A stretch of DNA of 26,925 nucleotides. Source: Velamenicoccus sp964471325. GTDB taxonomy: Bacteria > Omnitrophota > Gorgyraeia > Velamenicoccales > Velamenicoccaceae. Where the stretch lies: NCBI GenBank assembly GCA_964471325.1, contig CAYYFL010000018.1, positions 1 through 26,925 of the forward strand. The letters run 5' to 3'. Under the pieces are notes generated by a model. It saw only the letters and a program-made list of their open reading frames with translations. It did no database searches and was not told the origin of the DNA. Both the position numbers and the translations under genes were made by a program. Position 1 is the first letter of the stretch. Each line of letters opens with the position of its first letter. Shown in pieces: positions 7,441 through 14,477 of the stretch.

Positions 7441-7491
7441 GATCTGTGTAATCCGTTTTTAAGAATCTGTGTCATCGATCGAGCGAAGCGA
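7441..7491 (+). repeat. Micro-repeats in the clpB-hpf spacer
   Basis: GATCTGTGTAATC (7441-7453) and AATCTGTGTCATC (7464-7476) match at 11 of 13 positions. They are followed by GAGCGAAGCGA (7481-7491), a string found again at 15426-15436 just before another gene start. Confidence 0.5.
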
Positions 7492-7505
7492 GAAAGGGAG
7501 ATGAG

Positions 7506-7832
7506 ATGAATATCACGTTTACCATGAGCCATGTGGAAGAAGACCCGGCGATCAAGGAGTGTTTTGACCAGAAGGCGGCCAAGGTCGCCAAGCACCTGAA
7601 GCGTTTCAAGGATGATTTGACGTCTCTGCACGGCGTTTTGGATAAAAATCCGCACAAGAAAGACGAATTCTTTGCGTCTTTAAGTTTGTTTCTGCCTTCC
7701 GCCGCCATCCATTGCCGCGAGTGCGGGAAAGATTATTGCGCGGCCATTAACGCGGCCTTTCTCGACTTGGCAAGACAGATCGAGAAACATAAAGCAAAGC
7801 TCACCAGGGAAAAACGCCGTCAAGAACGTTAA
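7506..7832 (+). CDS. hpf: Ribosome hibernation-promoting factor (HPF/RaiA family)
   Basis: 108-residue protein of the HPF/YfiA family, which binds the small subunit between A and P sites and idles ribosomes in stress or stationary phase. The fold's starting strand (MNITFTMSHVEEDPAIKECFDQKAAKVAKHL) and the closing helix (CAAINAAFLDLARQIEKHKAKL, in place of the usual YAAID.A.DKL..QL.KHK) are recognisable. It has the short form, without the dimerising C-terminal domain of long HPF. A cysteine cluster CRECGKDYC near residues 70-78 is unusual for the family. A good Shine-Dalgarno (AAAGGGAG) precedes ATG 7506; an ATG at 7501 is out of frame. It follows clpB after 73 bases and is probably expressed with it. 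Confidence 0.82.
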   Translation: MNITFTMSHVEEDPAIKECFDQKAAKVAKHLKRFKDDLTSLHGVLDKNPHKKDEFFASLSLFLPSAAIHCRECGKDYCAAINAAFLDLARQIEKHKAKLTREKRRQER

Positions 7833-7876
7833 CCCCCTGCTTCTTTTGATGTTGCGCTAAAAAGACGGATTGATTT

Positions 7877-7981
7877 TTTAGTGGTTGCCCCGTTAGAAAA
7901 CGCTTCTTTAGAAACCCCGCCTTTCAGTGCGATGCCGTTTATAGTGCAGGTTGTTTCTAATAGAGTTGACAAACCACTAAA
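7877..7981. repeat. Nested inverted repeat upstream of the hrcA promoter
   Basis: TTTAGTGGTT (7877-7886) is matched perfectly by AACCACTAAA (7972-7981). Inside, TTAGAAAC (near 7909-7916) is matched by GTTTCTAA (7953-7960). The outer right arm lies between the -35 and -10 boxes of the hrcA promoter. The 210-base gap between hpf and hrcA holds this structure and the promoter, and no gene. It could be a small remnant of a mobile element or a structured RNA. Confidence 0.5.
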
Positions 7982-7993
7982 TTATGGTACTAT
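7966..7993 (+). promoter_or_regulatory. Sigma70-type promoter of the hrcA-grpE-dnaK-dnaJ cluster
   Basis: -35 TTGACA (7966-7971), 16-base spacer, -10 TACTAT (7988-7993). The predicted start near 8000 falls on the first base of the CIRCE operator, the classic arrangement for HrcA repression. Confidence 0.8.
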
Positions 7994-8000
7994 TTTTATT

Positions 8001-8027
8001 TTAGCAGTCCGATTTAATGAGTGCTAA
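8001..8027. promoter_or_regulatory. CIRCE operator (HrcA binding site)
   Basis: TTAGCAGTC-N9-GAGTGCTAA. The right arm is the perfect consensus; the left arm differs by one base (G for C at its seventh position). The 9-base spacer is exact. It sits between the promoter and hrcA, so HrcA should repress its own cluster and release it on heat shock. Confidence 0.93.
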
Positions 8028-8042
8028 TATAAAGGGTAGCTG

Positions 8043-8789
8043 ATGCCTAGGTTGACAGATCACGATTCAAGGAATAAAGAGATCCTGCTGGCTTCGATTG
8101 AGATGTATCTCAATTCGGCCGCGCCCATTTCTTCGGAATCTCTGCGTAGAAAAAAGAGACTGGCTCTAAGCTCGGCCAGCGTACGCAATGTTTTTTCCGA
8201 ACTTGAAGAACTGGGGTTTTTGACCCATCCCCATACCTCTGCCGGCCGCATCCCGACCGACGAAGGGTACAGGCTCTATATCAACGTCCTGATGAACAAA
8301 AAGAAGCTTTCTTCGAGAGAAACGGAGTTTATCGACAAAATCTATGAACTCAAGGTGCAGGAGTTCGATGATCTCTTTGAAGAGACGAGCCGGATCATGT
8401 CGGATTTCACGCATTACACAAGCCTTGTATATTTTAACGAAAAGGAAATCGAGAGGACATACGCGTGCGGGGCGCGCTATCTTCTGGAACACCCGGAATT
8501 TTCCGATATTCACAAAGTCCAGATGATCCTGGAGATCTTGGACAAGAAGGAAGAGATGATCGACTTGATCAAACGCAACTTTTCGGGTCAGACGCAGGTT
8601 TATATCGGCAAAGAGATCGCCTGCCCGCAGATGGAGCATTGCGCGGTCGTTGTTTCGCGTTATGAGGATAAGCATAAACGGTCGGGTCGCCTGGCCCTGA
8701 TCGGCCCCAAAAGAATGGCTTATGATCAGGTCATTCCTCTTATCGAGTACGTCTCTGAGGCTTTCGCCAGGAACATCGAGAGATTTTGA
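8043..8789 (+). CDS. hrcA: Heat-inducible transcription repressor HrcA (short form)
   Basis: Represses chaperone genes by binding CIRCE. Residues about 1-75 form the winged helix DNA-binding domain with the diagnostic SSASVRNVFSELEELGFL and PHTSAGRIPTDEGYRLYIN stretches. The C-terminus keeps the family core YIGKEI and GRLALIGPKRMAYDQVIPLIEYV. At 248 residues it is about 90 shorter than usual: after SDFTHYTSLVYF the sequence jumps to YACGARYLLEHPEF, leaving out most of the central domain that normally follows. No frameshift or stop explains this; the reading frame is continuous. AAAGGG precedes the ATG at a suitable distance. The gene lies directly behind a CIRCE site. Confidence 0.95.
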   Translation: MPRLTDHDSRNKEILLASIEMYLNSAAPISSESLRRKKRLALSSASVRNVFSELEELGFLTHPHTSAGRIPTDEGYRLYINVLMNKKKLSSRETEFIDKIYELKVQEFDDLFEETSRIMSDFTHYTSLVYFNEKEIERTYACGARYLLEHPEFSDIHKVQMILEILDKKEEMIDLIKRNFSGQTQVYIGKEIACPQMEHCAVVVSRYEDKHKRSGRLALIGPKRMAYDQVIPLIEYVSEAFARNIERF

Positions 8790-8852
8790 CAGGATCCGGC
8801 TTTTTCTCGACGCGGTGCTTTATCTCCTGGGCGAAGCGCAAGGTAGGAATAA

Positions 8853-9467
8853 TTGATCGCCATGAATAAGAACAACCATGTGAACGATAAAAAGAACCAT
8901 CATCCTTCGGAGCCGGAGGCTATTCGGGCCGGCAAGGAGGACCAGCTTCCAGGCGTTGACGCCGGCGGCGGAGATACAGTCACGTTGAAAAAAGAGGAAT
9001 ACGAGAAACTGAAGGAAGGGGCCGCAAAGGCCCAAGAGACCTGGGACAGGCTCTTGCGCCAGCAGGCGGATTTTGACAATATGCGCAAACGCGTGGAGCG
9101 CGACAAGCAGGAGTTCCAGAAATACGCCCACGAGGACATCATCGTTGATCTTCTGGGGATCCTGGATGATCTCGAAAGGTCGGTAGAGGCTGCGGAAAAA
9201 GGGCAGGAGAATTCGGATGTCTTCTTGAAAGGCATCGAAATGATTCTGGCGCATCTTTATGAACTCTTGAAAAAACGCGGCGTTTCCGCGATCTCGGCCA
9301 AGGGGAAGAAGTTCGATCCCAACCAGCATGAGGCGCTGGTGCAGACGGAGTCTTGCGATCACGAGGACGGCGAGGTGATCGAAGAGATGCAAAAAGGCTA
9401 CAGATTGAACGACAAGGTCATCCGCACGGCCAAGGTGAGGGTGGCCAAAAGAGTAGAAAAGAAATAA
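8853..9467 (+). CDS. grpE: DnaK nucleotide exchange factor GrpE
   Basis: About 200-residue co-chaperone that releases ADP from DnaK. A polar, disordered N-terminus is followed by a long dimerising coiled coil (EYEKLKEGAAKAQETWDRLL) and the RQQADFDNMRKRVERDK family signature. The C-terminal beta domain (FDPNQHEALVQTE, GEVIEEMQKGYRLNDKVIR and TAKVRVAK) contacts DnaK. Two starts are possible. TTG 8853 has AGGTAGGA four bases upstream; ATG 8862 is a better codon but 13 bases from that motif. I list the longer form; it differs by three residues. Position between hrcA and dnaK is the classical order. Confidence 0.95.
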   Translation: MIAMNKNNHVNDKKNHHPSEPEAIRAGKEDQLPGVDAGGGDTVTLKKEEYEKLKEGAAKAQETWDRLLRQQADFDNMRKRVERDKQEFQKYAHEDIIVDLLGILDDLERSVEAAEKGQENSDVFLKGIEMILAHLYELLKKRGVSAISAKGKKFDPNQHEALVQTESCDHEDGEVIEEMQKGYRLNDKVIRTAKVRVAKRVEKK

Positions 9468-9484
9468 AAGGAAGGATAATTTTT

Positions 9485-9505
9485 AATCCCGCCAGAGGCG
9501 GGATT
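9485..9505. repeat. Perfect GC-rich hairpin in the dnaK leader
   Basis: AATCCCGCC (9485-9493), loop AGA, GGCGGGATT (9497-9505): a perfect 9-bp stem ending directly before the dnaK ribosome binding site GAGGAGG (9506-9512). There is no T-run after it, so it is not an ordinary terminator. Confidence 0.75.
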
Positions 9506-9517
9506 GAGGAGGACATT

Positions 9518-11422
9518 ATGGCAAAAATTATCGGTATTGATTTAGGGACATCGAATTCAGCGGCGTCTGTTATGGAAGGCAACAGGCCCGTGATCATTCC
9601 TTCGGCAGAAGGCACGACGGTCGGCGGAGGCAAGGCATTCCCGTCTTACGTGGCGTTTACGAAGGACGGCCAGCGTCTTGTCGGCGAGCCGGCCAGGCGT
9701 CAGGCGGCCATCAATCCGGAAGGCACCATCATGGCGGCCAAGCGCAAGATGGGGACAGACCATAAATTCAAGGTTTTCGGCAAAGAGTACACGCCTCAAC
9801 AGATCTCGGCGTTTATCCTGCAGAAGATCAAACAGGACGCTGAAAGCTATCTGGGCGAGCCGGTCAACGAGGCCGTGATCACCTGCCCGGCGTATTTTGA
9901 CGACAATCAGCGGCAGGCGACCAAGGATGCCGGCGAGATCGCAGGCCTGAAGGTCCTGCGCATCGTCAACGAGCCGACGGCGGCATGTCTGGCCTACGGC
10001 CTGGACAAGGCAGGCAAGGAACAGAAGATCATGGTGTTCGACCTGGGCGGCGGAACCCTGGACGTTACCATCATGGAGATGGCGGAGGGCGTTTTTGAGG
10101 TCAAGTCCACGCACGGCGACACGCAATTGGGCGGCACCGACATGGACAATACCCTGATCGATTATATCGCCTCCGAGTTTAAGAAAGATTCAGGCATCGA
10201 CGTGCGCAACGACAGGATGGCGATCCAGAGGATCCGGGAAGCGGCCGAGAAGGCCAAGATCGAGCTGTCCAGCACGCTGACGACAGACATCAACCTGCCG
10301 TTCATCACGGCGGACAACACGGGGCCCAAGCATTTGACGATGTCGATCACGCGCGCCAAGCTCGAAGAGCTGGTCAGGCCGATCATCGACAAATGCCGCG
10401 CCCCTATGGAGAAAGCATTGGAAGACGCCAAGGTCAAGGCATCGGACGTCCACAGGATCATCATGGTGGGCGGACCGACCCGCATGCCCATCGTCCAGAA
10501 GTTTGTCGAGGATTTTGTGGGCAAGAAGATCGAGCGCGGCGTCGACCCGATGGAGTGCGTCGCCATGGGCGCGGCTGTCCAGGCAGCGATCATCAAAGGG
10601 GACATCAAGGATGTCCTTCTTTTGGACGTGACGCCCTTGTCTTTGGGTATCGAGACCCTGGGCGGCGTTTCCACGAAGCTGATCGAAAGAAATACGACGA
10701 TCCCGACCAAAAAAAGCCAGGTGTTCTCAACGGCGGCGGACAACCAGACGGCCGTTACCATCCGCGTCCTGCAGGGCGAGAGGCCGATGGCCAACGACAA
10801 TACGGAGCTTGGCCGTTTCGACCTGGTAGGGATCCCGGCGGCGCCGCGCGGCATCCCGCAGATCGAGGTGACATTCGATATCGATGCCAACGGCATCGTC
10901 CATGTCAACGCCAAAGACCTCGGGACAGGCAAGGAGCAGTCGATCCGCATCACGGCGCCCCACAAGCTCTCCAAAGAAGAGATCGACAAGATGGTCAAGG
11001 AAGCCGAGAAATTCGCCGGAGAGGACGAGAAGAAGAAGGAAGAAGTGGAGGCCCGCAATCAGGCCGATACCTTGATCTATTCGACGGAAAAGTCTTTGAA
11101 GGAATACGGCAGTAAAGTTTCTGATGCCGAGAAGAAAGCCATTGAAGAGAAGCTCGCGGCTTTGAAAGAGGCGATGAAAGGCAAGGATACCGACAAGATC
11201 AAGAAGGGCATGGAAGAGTTGACCCAGGCGTCGCATAAGCTGGCTGAGGCCATCTATAAGGAGGCAGCCCAGAAACAACAGCAAGCAGGGGCCAAAGGCA
11301 AGGGGCCTGCGTCAGATGGGGCCGCTGAAGAGCCTAAAGCGGACGGCGCCAAGCCTTCGGGCAGCGGCAAAGATGATGATATCATCGATGCGGAATACAA
11401 GGAAGAAGACGGCAAGCAATAA
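9518..11422 (+). CDS. dnaK: Chaperone protein DnaK (Hsp70)
   Basis: 634-residue ATP-driven chaperone. ATG 9518 is set by GAGGAGG five bases upstream and by the N-terminus MAKIIGIDLGTSNSAA; the frame is open further upstream but without homology. The actin-like ATPase domain has PAYFDDNQRQATKDAG, FDLGGGTLDVTI (usual F replaced by L) and VGGPTRMPIVQ. The substrate domain follows LLLDVTPLSLGIETLGG, and the lid ends in a Gly/Ala-rich tail with DDDIIDAEYKEED. Near residues 33-41 the sequence TTVGGGKAF stands where E. coli DnaK has four residues (DRTT), an insertion of about five. I recall similar GGKAFPS forms in some archaeal and other bacterial DnaK proteins, from memory only. It is part of the CIRCE-controlled cluster. 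Confidence 0.97.
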   Translation: MAKIIGIDLGTSNSAASVMEGNRPVIIPSAEGTTVGGGKAFPSYVAFTKDGQRLVGEPARRQAAINPEGTIMAAKRKMGTDHKFKVFGKEYTPQQISAFILQKIKQDAESYLGEPVNEAVITCPAYFDDNQRQATKDAGEIAGLKVLRIVNEPTAACLAYGLDKAGKEQKIMVFDLGGGTLDVTIMEMAEGVFEVKSTHGDTQLGGTDMDNTLIDYIASEFKKDSGIDVRNDRMAIQRIREAAEKAKIELSSTLTTDINLPFITADNTGPKHLTMSITRAKLEELVRPIIDKCRAPMEKALEDAKVKASDVHRIIMVGGPTRMPIVQKFVEDFVGKKIERGVDPMECVAMGAAVQAAIIKGDIKDVLLLDVTPLSLGIETLGGVSTKLIERNTTIPTKKSQVFSTAADNQTAVTIRVLQGERPMANDNTELGRFDLVGIPAAPRGIPQIEVTFDIDANGIVHVNAKDLGTGKEQSIRITAPHKLSKEEIDKMVKEAEKFAGEDEKKKEEVEARNQADTLIYSTEKSLKEYGSKVSDAEKKAIEEKLAALKEAMKGKDTDKIKKGMEELTQASHKLAEAIYKEAAQKQQQAGAKGKGPASDGAAEEPKADGAKPSGSGKDDDIIDAEYKEEDGKQ

Positions 11423-11434
11423 AGCGTGAAGGGC

Positions 11435-12571
11435 ATGACGACACAGCGCGATTATTACGAGATCCTTGGTGTTTCCAAATCTGCGACGATCGACGAGATC
11501 AAGAAGGCGTACCGGATGCTGGCCATGAAGTACCATCCGGACCGCGTGGAGGCCTCCCAGAAAAAAGAGGCCGAAGAGAAATTCAAGGAGATCTCGGAGG
11601 CTTACGCGGTTCTTTCGGACGAGAACAAGCGCCGGCTTTACGATCAGTATGGCCACGCCGGGATCGACCAGCGCTATTCGACCGAGGATATCTTCCGCGG
11701 CGCCGATTTTTCGAGCATCTTCGAGGAGGTGTTCGGAGGCCGGGGCGGCGCAGGAGTCCATTTCGGAGGCGCAGAGGGGAGTATTTTTGACGAGCTCTTT
11801 GGCGGCGCCGATATCTTTGGAGGGGGCTCCCGCCGCGGCCGCAGGTCCAGACAGGGCCGCGACCTTCAGATCGAACTGGAGATCACGCTGGAAGAGGCGG
11901 TTTTCGGCACGGAAAAGACATTCCAGATCAGCCGTTACGAATTTTGTCCTACTTGCAAAGGGACGGGCGCCAAGGCCGGCAGTAAAAAGGCCACATGTTC
12001 CTATTGCCATGGTACCGGCCAGGTGACCGTTTCCCAAGGGTTTTTTCATCTGACGCAGACGTGTACTAAGTGCGGCGGCGAAGGCCGGGTCATCACAACC
12101 CCCTGTCCGCAATGCGCGGGCCAGGGGCGCCTGAAGGTTGCCCGCAAGATATCCGTCAAGGTCCCCGCCGGCGTAGACACGGGGTCTCATCTGCGTGTCC
12201 GCGGGGAAGGCGAGGAGGGCGAAGGCGGCAAAGGGGATCTCTTCGTGCTTATCGCCGTCAAGAAACATCATCTTTATGAACGGCAGGATGACAATCTTTT
12301 GTGCGAAGTCCATATTGATGCGGCCCAGGCGATCCTGGGCGCAGAGGTCGACGTCCCGACGCTCTACGGGAATGTCAAGATGAAAATTCCGTCCGGAACG
12401 CAGTCCGGCAAGGTCTTCCGTGTCCGCGATAAAGGCGTTCCCGATGTCAGGACTCACGTAAAAGGGGATGAATTGGTGCGTATTGTCGTCGATATTCCCC
12501 AGGGGTTGAACGCGGCCCAGAGAAAACTCATCGAAGAATTTGCACGGCTGAGGAATATAGATTTAAGTTAA
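11435..12571 (+). CDS. dnaJ: Chaperone protein DnaJ (Hsp40)
   Basis: Type I J-protein that delivers substrates to DnaK and stimulates its ATPase. The J domain (RDYYEILGV to RRLYDQYGHAG) contains the HPD motif in KYHPDR. A Gly/Phe-rich linker follows, then four zinc-finger repeats (CPTCKGTG, CSYCHGTG, CTKCGGEG, CPQCAGQG) and the C-terminal substrate domains. The length of about 378 residues is normal. The start is uncertain by three codons. ATG 11435 gives the usual MTTQRDYYE beginning but has AAGGG only one base away. GTG 11426 is four bases after the dnaK stop and lacks a clear Shine-Dalgarno. Either way translation is probably coupled to dnaK. Confidence 0.97.
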   Translation: MTTQRDYYEILGVSKSATIDEIKKAYRMLAMKYHPDRVEASQKKEAEEKFKEISEAYAVLSDENKRRLYDQYGHAGIDQRYSTEDIFRGADFSSIFEEVFGGRGGAGVHFGGAEGSIFDELFGGADIFGGGSRRGRRSRQGRDLQIELEITLEEAVFGTEKTFQISRYEFCPTCKGTGAKAGSKKATCSYCHGTGQVTVSQGFFHLTQTCTKCGGEGRVITTPCPQCAGQGRLKVARKISVKVPAGVDTGSHLRVRGEGEEGEGGKGDLFVLIAVKKHHLYERQDDNLLCEVHIDAAQAILGAEVDVPTLYGNVKMKIPSGTQSGKVFRVRDKGVPDVRTHVKGDELVRIVVDIPQGLNAAQRKLIEEFARLRNIDLS

Positions 12572-12598
12572 AGGGTATCATCTGAAGGGGGTTGAGAA

Positions 12599-12853
12599 AT
12601 GCCTACGTATGAATACGAGTGCAAGGCCTGCGGCCACCGTTTCGAGAAATCCCACTCCATCACGGCCGAGGCGATCAAAGTCTGTCCGAAATGCCACAAA
12701 AGGAAAGTCGTGCGCCTGATCAGCTCCGGCTCCGGCATCATATTTAAGGGGTCCGGGTTTTATGCTACCGATTACCGTAAGGGAGCGCCGGCGTCCTGTC
12801 CTTCGGCTGGAAGCAAATCCAGTTGTTCATCGTGTCCTGGCAGCGCAAAATAA
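12599..12853 (+). CDS. FmdB-family zinc ribbon protein
   Basis: 84-residue protein of the FmdB/CxxC_CxxC_SSSS family, believed to act in regulation but without a settled function. The N-terminal PTYEYECKACG opens a zinc ribbon with Cys8, Cys11, Cys29 and Cys32, followed by the usual GSGFYATDYRK segment. The tail is rich in Ser and Cys (CPSAGSKSSCSSCPG). GGGGG lies a few bases upstream of the ATG. It comes 27 bases after dnaJ, so it may be the last gene of the heat-shock transcript. Its stop codon overlaps the next start in TAATG. Confidence 0.9.
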   Translation: MPTYEYECKACGHRFEKSHSITAEAIKVCPKCHKRKVVRLISSGSGIIFKGSGFYATDYRKGAPASCPSAGSKSSCSSCPGSAK

Positions 12854-13212
12854 TGCCCAGAAACCATTTGGTCATTCCTTGGGCTTTTGTGGGCGGATAT
12901 GCCCTTTTAATCTTCTTTCTTTCGTCTATTCCAGGAAGTGCTGTTCCACCTCTCTTCTGCGGCGCCGATAAAATTCTCCACTTTTTGGAATATCTTCCTT
13001 TAGGGGTTTTATTGATGCGGGCCATGGCCGCCGCGGGGGGCCGCCGCAGAATTCGGGCTTTACTTATTGTGTTGTTTGTGGTAATGTTATATGCCTTGAC
13101 CGATGAATGTCATCAGTATTTTGTTCCCGGCCGCACCCTGGATGCAGCAGATTGGGCGATGGATGTCCTGGGTGCAACAGCAGGAGGCGGTCTCTACCCA
13201 TGGCCAAAATAG
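12853..13212 (+). CDS. VanZ-like family membrane protein
   Basis: 119-residue integral membrane protein with about four hydrophobic segments. The family signature TDECHQYFVPGRTLDAADW is followed by DVLGATAGG near the C-terminus. VanZ of enterococci gives low-level teicoplanin resistance; most members are uncharacterised, so no resistance role should be read into this one. ATG 12853 is chosen because it overlaps the stop of the zinc ribbon gene (TAATG); a GTG at 12823 would extend it by ten residues inside that gene. The 3' end overlaps the following gene by 13 bases. Confidence 0.85.
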   Translation: MPRNHLVIPWAFVGGYALLIFFLSSIPGSAVPPLFCGADKILHFLEYLPLGVLLMRAMAAAGGRRRIRALLIVLFVVMLYALTDECHQYFVPGRTLDAADWAMDVLGATAGGGLYPWPK

Positions 13213-14465
13213 AACCTTTTGCAGGCGTGCACTATAATCTGGAAGTCGTAGAGGATATTTCCAAGGTCGTTTGTCCTCCTTATGATATCATCGATGCAGG
13301 AGGACAGGAGCAGTTTTACCAGAGGCACGCCTATAACATCATCCGTCTCATCCTGGGCAAGGATTTCAGCGCCGACAATGACCGCGAAAACAAATATACG
13401 CGGGCCGGCGGTTACCTCGAGGAATGGCTGCGCCGGGGTGTTTTGACGCAGGATAACGAGCGCGGTATCTATTTCTACGAACAGGTATTTACGCACGAAA
13501 GAGAAAAAAAGACGCGCCTCGGTGTCATCGCTTTGATGCGGCTGGATGATGATGGGCAGGACCGTTCGGTCTATCCGCATGAGCACACCCATACGGCCCC
13601 CAAAGAGGACCGCCTGAGGCTTTTGAAGAGCGTCGAGGCAAACCTGAGCCCCATCTTTACCGTTTTTTCCGACCCCAAAGCCGTGTTAGAGGGTATCTTT
13701 AAGAAACATGTCTTTCCTCAAAAACCCCTCTTTGATATTGTCGATGATGAAGATATCAGGCACCGGCTCTGGCGGGTCACGGAGGAGACGCTGATCGGTC
13801 AGTTCAAGGAGTTCCTGGGCGATAAGCAGCTTTTTATCGCCGACGGCCATCACCGTCATGAAGTCGCCAGGATGTTCCGCGAGCTCAAACGCAAGGAATC
13901 CCCGGCCGGCCTCAAAGATTCCTATAATTATATCATGACATACCTGACGCCCCTCGAAGACGAGGGGTTGTGTATTTTACCCACCCACAGGCTGATCAAG
14001 AATGCCGCCTTTGCCGTTGAGGATTTGTCGTCCTGTTTTGACGTTAAGGAAGTGCCGGGCGCCAAGGAGCTGTCGGCCGCCATGAAAGAGCGGCAGGAAG
14101 ATGTTGGCGTCTTCGGTCTTTACAAAGACCATCATTTTTACCTGTTAAAGCTTTCTGAAAAGCGCGCATGCAACAAGATGATTCAGGAAGGGCCGAAAGA
14201 TTATAAGAACCTGGATGTCGTCATCCTGCACAAGGTTGCTTTTGACCATCTTTGCAAGATCGCCTTGGAGGATATCGCCTACGAGATCGATCTGGGGCGC
14301 GCCGTCGCCGAAGTCGACAGCGGCGCCTATGGCGCTGTCTTCGTCCTCAATCCGACCAAGATGGAACAGATCCGCTCGATCGCCCTGGGCGGCCATGTCA
14401 TGCCGCAAAAATCCACGTATTTCTATCCGAAATTGCTCAGCGGCCTCGTCATCAACAAACTATAA
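13200..14465 (+). CDS. DUF1015 family protein
   Basis: 421-residue cytosolic protein of the DUF1015 family, whose biochemical role is not established. Recognisable family blocks are IEPFAGVHYN near the start, VVCPPYDII, the histidine-rich HEHTHTAPKEDRLRLLK, the ANLSPIFTVFSD block, FIADGHHRHEVA and, near the end, VFVLNPTKMEQIRSIA. The HEHTH and DGHHRHE segments look like candidate metal or catalytic sites; this is inference. ATG 13200 is preferred because it begins the family's N-terminus (MAKIEPFAG) and has AGGAGG 12 bases upstream. An ORF start at 13107 lies inside vanZ and has no homology. It overlaps vanZ by 13 bases and precedes accD by 12. Confidence 0.9.
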   Translation: MAKIEPFAGVHYNLEVVEDISKVVCPPYDIIDAGGQEQFYQRHAYNIIRLILGKDFSADNDRENKYTRAGGYLEEWLRRGVLTQDNERGIYFYEQVFTHEREKKTRLGVIALMRLDDDGQDRSVYPHEHTHTAPKEDRLRLLKSVEANLSPIFTVFSDPKAVLEGIFKKHVFPQKPLFDIVDDEDIRHRLWRVTEETLIGQFKEFLGDKQLFIADGHHRHEVARMFRELKRKESPAGLKDSYNYIMTYLTPLEDEGLCILPTHRLIKNAAFAVEDLSSCFDVKEVPGAKELSAAMKERQEDVGVFGLYKDHHFYLLKLSEKRACNKMIQEGPKDYKNLDVVILHKVAFDHLCKIALEDIAYEIDLGRAVAEVDSGAYGAVFVLNPTKMEQIRSIALGGHVMPQKSTYFYPKLLSGLVINKL

Positions 14466-14477
14466 CGCTCGGCGCCC

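Noticed and set aside
11312..12457. 381-residue ORF on the minus strand
   Set aside because: Antisense to dnaK and dnaJ with no family features.
12853..13212. Antibiotic resistance gene (VanZ)
   Set aside because: Only the broad VanZ-like fold is present; no other van genes are near, and most such proteins are not linked to resistance.
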